NCBI RefSeq assembly: GCF_018991925.1
Contig: NW_024725489.1
Coordinates: 6,324,726 to 6,388,725 of the forward strand
DNA: 64,000 bases
Direction: 5' to 3'
Source of the DNA: Homarus americanus
Lineage: Eukaryota > Arthropoda > Malacostraca > Decapoda > Nephropidae
Shown: positions 61,740-64,000 of the stretch, piece after piece
Layout: each line of letters opens with the position of its first letter
Numbering within the stretch: position 1 is the stretch's first letter
Position numbers and translations under genes: made by a program
Notes under the pieces: generated by a model
Databases searched by the model: none
Told to the model about the DNA's origin: nothing
The model's input: only the letters and a program-made list of their open reading frames with translations

Positions 61740-62060
61740 ACGTTTTCCAACGACCTGTGTCTCCACGGCCTTTCTCCCTACGCCCTATATACCCACGCCC
61801 TATATCCCCACGCCCTCTGCCCCCACTCCATTTGTCGCCATTTCTTTTGTTCCCGCACCCCCTGTCTCCACAACTTCTTTTCCCATGCCATCTGGCCCCG
61901 CGCCCTCTGCCTCCACGCCCTCTGCCTCCACGCCCTCTGCCTCCACGCCCTCTGTCTCCACGCCCTCTGCCTCCACGCCCTCTGCCTCCACGCCCTCTGT
62001 CTCCACGCCCTCTGTCTCCACGCCCTCTGTCTCCACGCCCTCTGTTCCCACGGCATCTGT
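61740..62060. repeat. 15-bp minisatellite CTCTGCCTCCACGCC
   Basis: About 20 units of ctctgcctccacgcc or ctctgtctccacgcc occur; the left half is degenerate. Fifteen is divisible by three, so all six frames stay open. The minus frame gives RGDRGRGGRGR (RGG-like), others give GVETE or AWRQR. Having every frame open argues against a selected protein. Confidence 0.92.
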
Positions 62061-62159
62061 CCTCGCGTCCCCTACCCTCATGTCCTGTGTTCTTACAACA
62101 ATATGTGTCATCACTAGACAAAAGTATAGAAACTCTACTTCAAGTTAAAAGTCACAGGT

Positions 62160-62290
62160 GAAGGCTGAGGCCACAGCTGGAGGTCAAGGTCTCAAAGCTG
62201 AAGGTCAAGGTGTCAAAGCTGAAGGTCAAGGTCACAGCTGGAGGTCAAGGTCACAGCTGGAGGTCAAAGAAACAGCTAGTGGTTAAAGGT
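62160..62290 (+). promoter_or_regulatory. Tandem AGGTCA half-sites (FTZ-F1/ERR-type)
   Basis: A ~19-21 bp unit repeats about five times and carries aggtcaaggtc. Perfect TCAAGGTCA, the extended monomer site bound by FTZ-F1/SF-1 and ERR nuclear receptors, occurs at 62,226-62,234 and 62,245-62,253. AGGTCAAGGTCA can also be read as a direct repeat without spacer. It may be a simple minisatellite that happens to contain these sites. Confidence 0.55.
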
Positions 62291-63050
62291 CAAATCATTA
62301 TTTTGAGCATAAATTTTACCGATACACATACAATGATGGAACTTCCCAAACCGATGTGTAACAGGTAGACGGAGTGCACAACAATACTGGTGTGTATATC
62401 AAAGGTCAAGATAACAGCTGAAGATCAGAGGTCATAACTTTAATTCAGGTAAATTCAAAAATTATTCTTTTTCCACCTGTATAAAAATAGGTGGTCGTAA
62501 ACACAGTCCCTTTCCACTCTCTCACACCGACTTTTCCGTCAGGTGTCTCTTTAGTTAACAGGTTTTATTCTCTGACTTACGGTTTTACAGAAAAATTATA
62601 ATTAGGACAAAAAGTTACATATATTTTCTCAACCACTGTAAGACAATGCAGTTTTAAGTCTTACAAGTCTGTGTATACGCCACTGTGCCCCCGACTCAAC
62701 CTCCCCCCCCCACACACACACAACGGGAGAAGAATGTACCCGTGAGAGGCTGTTGTAACCTGCCAGTCAGTCCACTTAACCTGACCTTCCTCCACCAAAC
62801 TGAGTCTATTCAAGTAAAAGTAACTAAATTTAACTGTGTCAGCAGCTCTATGTGTGATTAAGATGGAGGTTTTTTTTAGGTTAGGTTAGGTTAGGTTAGA
62901 TGGAGTTAATGGATCCTTGATGACATATTTTACCTATTCGTGGGAAGTCGTGTTGTTTATCAGCCACCAGGTCTATGAGTGATAAGTGTGTGTGTGAGAG
63001 AGAGAGACTAGGAACCCATGAAAACCTTTACTTCTCTCTATATCCTTACC
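62291..63050. other. Unique spacer
   Basis: It holds a short TTAGG run at 62,876-62,900 and a short (GA) run at 62,994-63,006. No gene is recognised. Confidence 0.5.
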
Positions 63051-63300
63051 TGGAGAGAGAGAGAGAGAGAGAGAGAGAGTTAGTTTTAGTTTAACAAATT
63101 TATTGACAAATCCTGAAGTACAGTTCGCCTATTCCGAGCAATTCAGTCAGGAGGTCCTGACACTTCTCTGCCACGCAGGACAGAGGTTCATACACAAAGA
63201 AATACATCGTATTCATTGACAGCATACATATACATATATAATACATATGCATACACATACACACACATACCTACATATATATACATAGATCAGATTCATG
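63051..63300 (-). other. (GA)n tract and possible retroelement 3' end
   Basis: A GA tract (63,051-63,079) precedes sequence that, on the minus strand, ends in aggatttgtcaataaatttg, with AATAAA at 63,099-63,104. This could be a retroelement or a transcript 3' end. I cannot link it to another copy in the window. Confidence 0.3.
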
Positions 63301-63337
63301 TGGGTAATGTGTGTGAAATGAGGAGTGAGAGGGAAAG

Positions 63338-63392
63338 AGAGAATTAGAGAGAGAGAGAGAAAGTGATGTGGAGCAGGAGGTAAAGAAGAAGA

Positions 63393-63430
<38 letters not shown>

Positions 63431-63585
63431 CTTTGTCCACTGTAGTATAATGTATGAACCAGTCTCGCCACCTGCACTCTCAGCTTCACCCCCGCCCACA
63501 ACACTCCTTCATACACTATCACATCCTCTTCCTCGCCCACACACACACTCCCACGCCCACACACATGCCCACACCCACACACATG

Positions 63586-63642
<57 letters not shown>
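63338..63642. repeat. (GA)n and (AC)n microsatellites
   Basis: GA tracts occur at 63,345-63,361 and 63,396-63,429, and an AC tract at 63,590-63,642 preceded by cacgcccacacacatgccc units. No gene is seen between them. Confidence 0.92.
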
Positions 63643-63645
<3 letters not shown>

Positions 63646-63764
63646 CCCACGCCCACACGTACGCCCAAACTTAGGGCATCTATGCTGGTTTCAACCCTCA
63701 TTATCCCCAGCCTAAGGTGTACGACCGACTGACGAGGGAGCTGTGTCGTGGCCTCAACCATCTG

Positions 63765-63960
63765 ATACGCCCACACCTGTTATACGCCCACACCTGTTAT
63801 ACGTCCACACCTGTTATACACCCACACCTGTTGTGCGCACACTCACACCTGTTGTACCCCCACACCACCTGTTGTACACCCACATCTGTTGTACACCCAC
63901 ATCTGTTGTACACCCACACCACCTGTTGTACACCCACACCTGCTGTACGTCCACACCTGT
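63765..63960. repeat. ~19-bp minisatellite, ACGCCCACACCTGTTATAC type
   Basis: There are about ten units of acgcccacacctgttatac with variants (gtacacccacatctgttgt). Most units contain the E-box CACCTG (CAGGTG on the other strand). Confidence 0.9.
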
Positions 63961-64000
63961 GGTCTTTATACGTGTTGGCCCGTTACCTGTCGCTACTGAT

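Noticed and set aside
61636..62121. RGG-box-like protein on the minus strand
   Set aside because: A 15-bp minisatellite leaves all six frames open, the frame has no ATG at its apparent start, and no non-repetitive domain is attached.

Overview
This is eukaryotic, intergenic-type DNA, most likely from a decapod crustacean (crab, shrimp or crayfish group). The reasons are the very high density of (AC)n, (GA)n, (ATGT)n and (ATT)n microsatellites, interstitial copies of the arthropod telomere motif TTAGG/CCTAA, and several decayed LINE retrotransposons whose reverse transcriptase and C-terminal sequences look like those common in decapod genomes. The group is an inference; no host marker gene is visible. 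I find no convincing host protein-coding gene, tRNA, rRNA or CRISPR. Almost all long open frames are artefacts of low-complexity arrays, which stay open in several frames on both strands.

Layout. (1) 1-22,118 is 'copy 1' of a large direct duplication. (2) 22,119-22,195 is a LINE fragment at a contig end, followed by a 100-N scaffold gap (22,196-22,295). (3) 22,296-33,210 is unshared sequence with nested LINE fragments (SGNH-type ORF1, endonuclease and RT pieces), a second LINE at 26,834-27,670 that carries an antisense insert, a cluster of perfect cAMP-response elements, an interstitial CCTAA array, a 192-bp pogo/Tigger-like MITE with TA target duplication, and a 38-bp minisatellite full of AP-1 sites. 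(4) 33,211-50,738 is 'copy 2', collinear with copy 1 and in the same orientation. (5) 50,739-64,000 is unshared sequence with a candidate promoter (four ATTGG boxes spaced 30, 31 and 19 bp at 52,830-52,914), a 5'-truncated LINE at 54,862-55,318 inside an inverted repeat shared with 24,191-24,830, many minisatellites, and a run of nuclear-receptor half-sites at 62,160-62,290.

The two copies differ in informative ways. Copy 1 carries a ~2.9-kb G+T array (9,418-12,301) where copy 2 has ~120 bp, and a ~2.1-kb G+A array (18,698-20,806) where copy 2 has ~140 bp. Copy 1 also has two LINE insertions that copy 2 lacks (15,222-15,690 and 17,568-18,060, the latter with a GTACC target duplication). In ordinary sequence copy 1 is about 5% shorter (9,351 versus 9,882 bp between matched anchors) and has many small indels, often with C where copy 2 has T. 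With the 100-N gap, this fits two alleles placed in tandem by the assembler, copy 1 being a poorly polished contig. A true but diverged tandem duplication cannot be excluded from the sequence alone.

No system of cooperating genes can be inferred. The functional candidates are cis-regulatory: the promoter-like region at 52.3-53.3 kb, the CRE cluster at 28.4-28.7 kb, the AP-1 minisatellite at 31.3-31.7 kb, and the FTZ-F1/ERR-type array at 62.2 kb.
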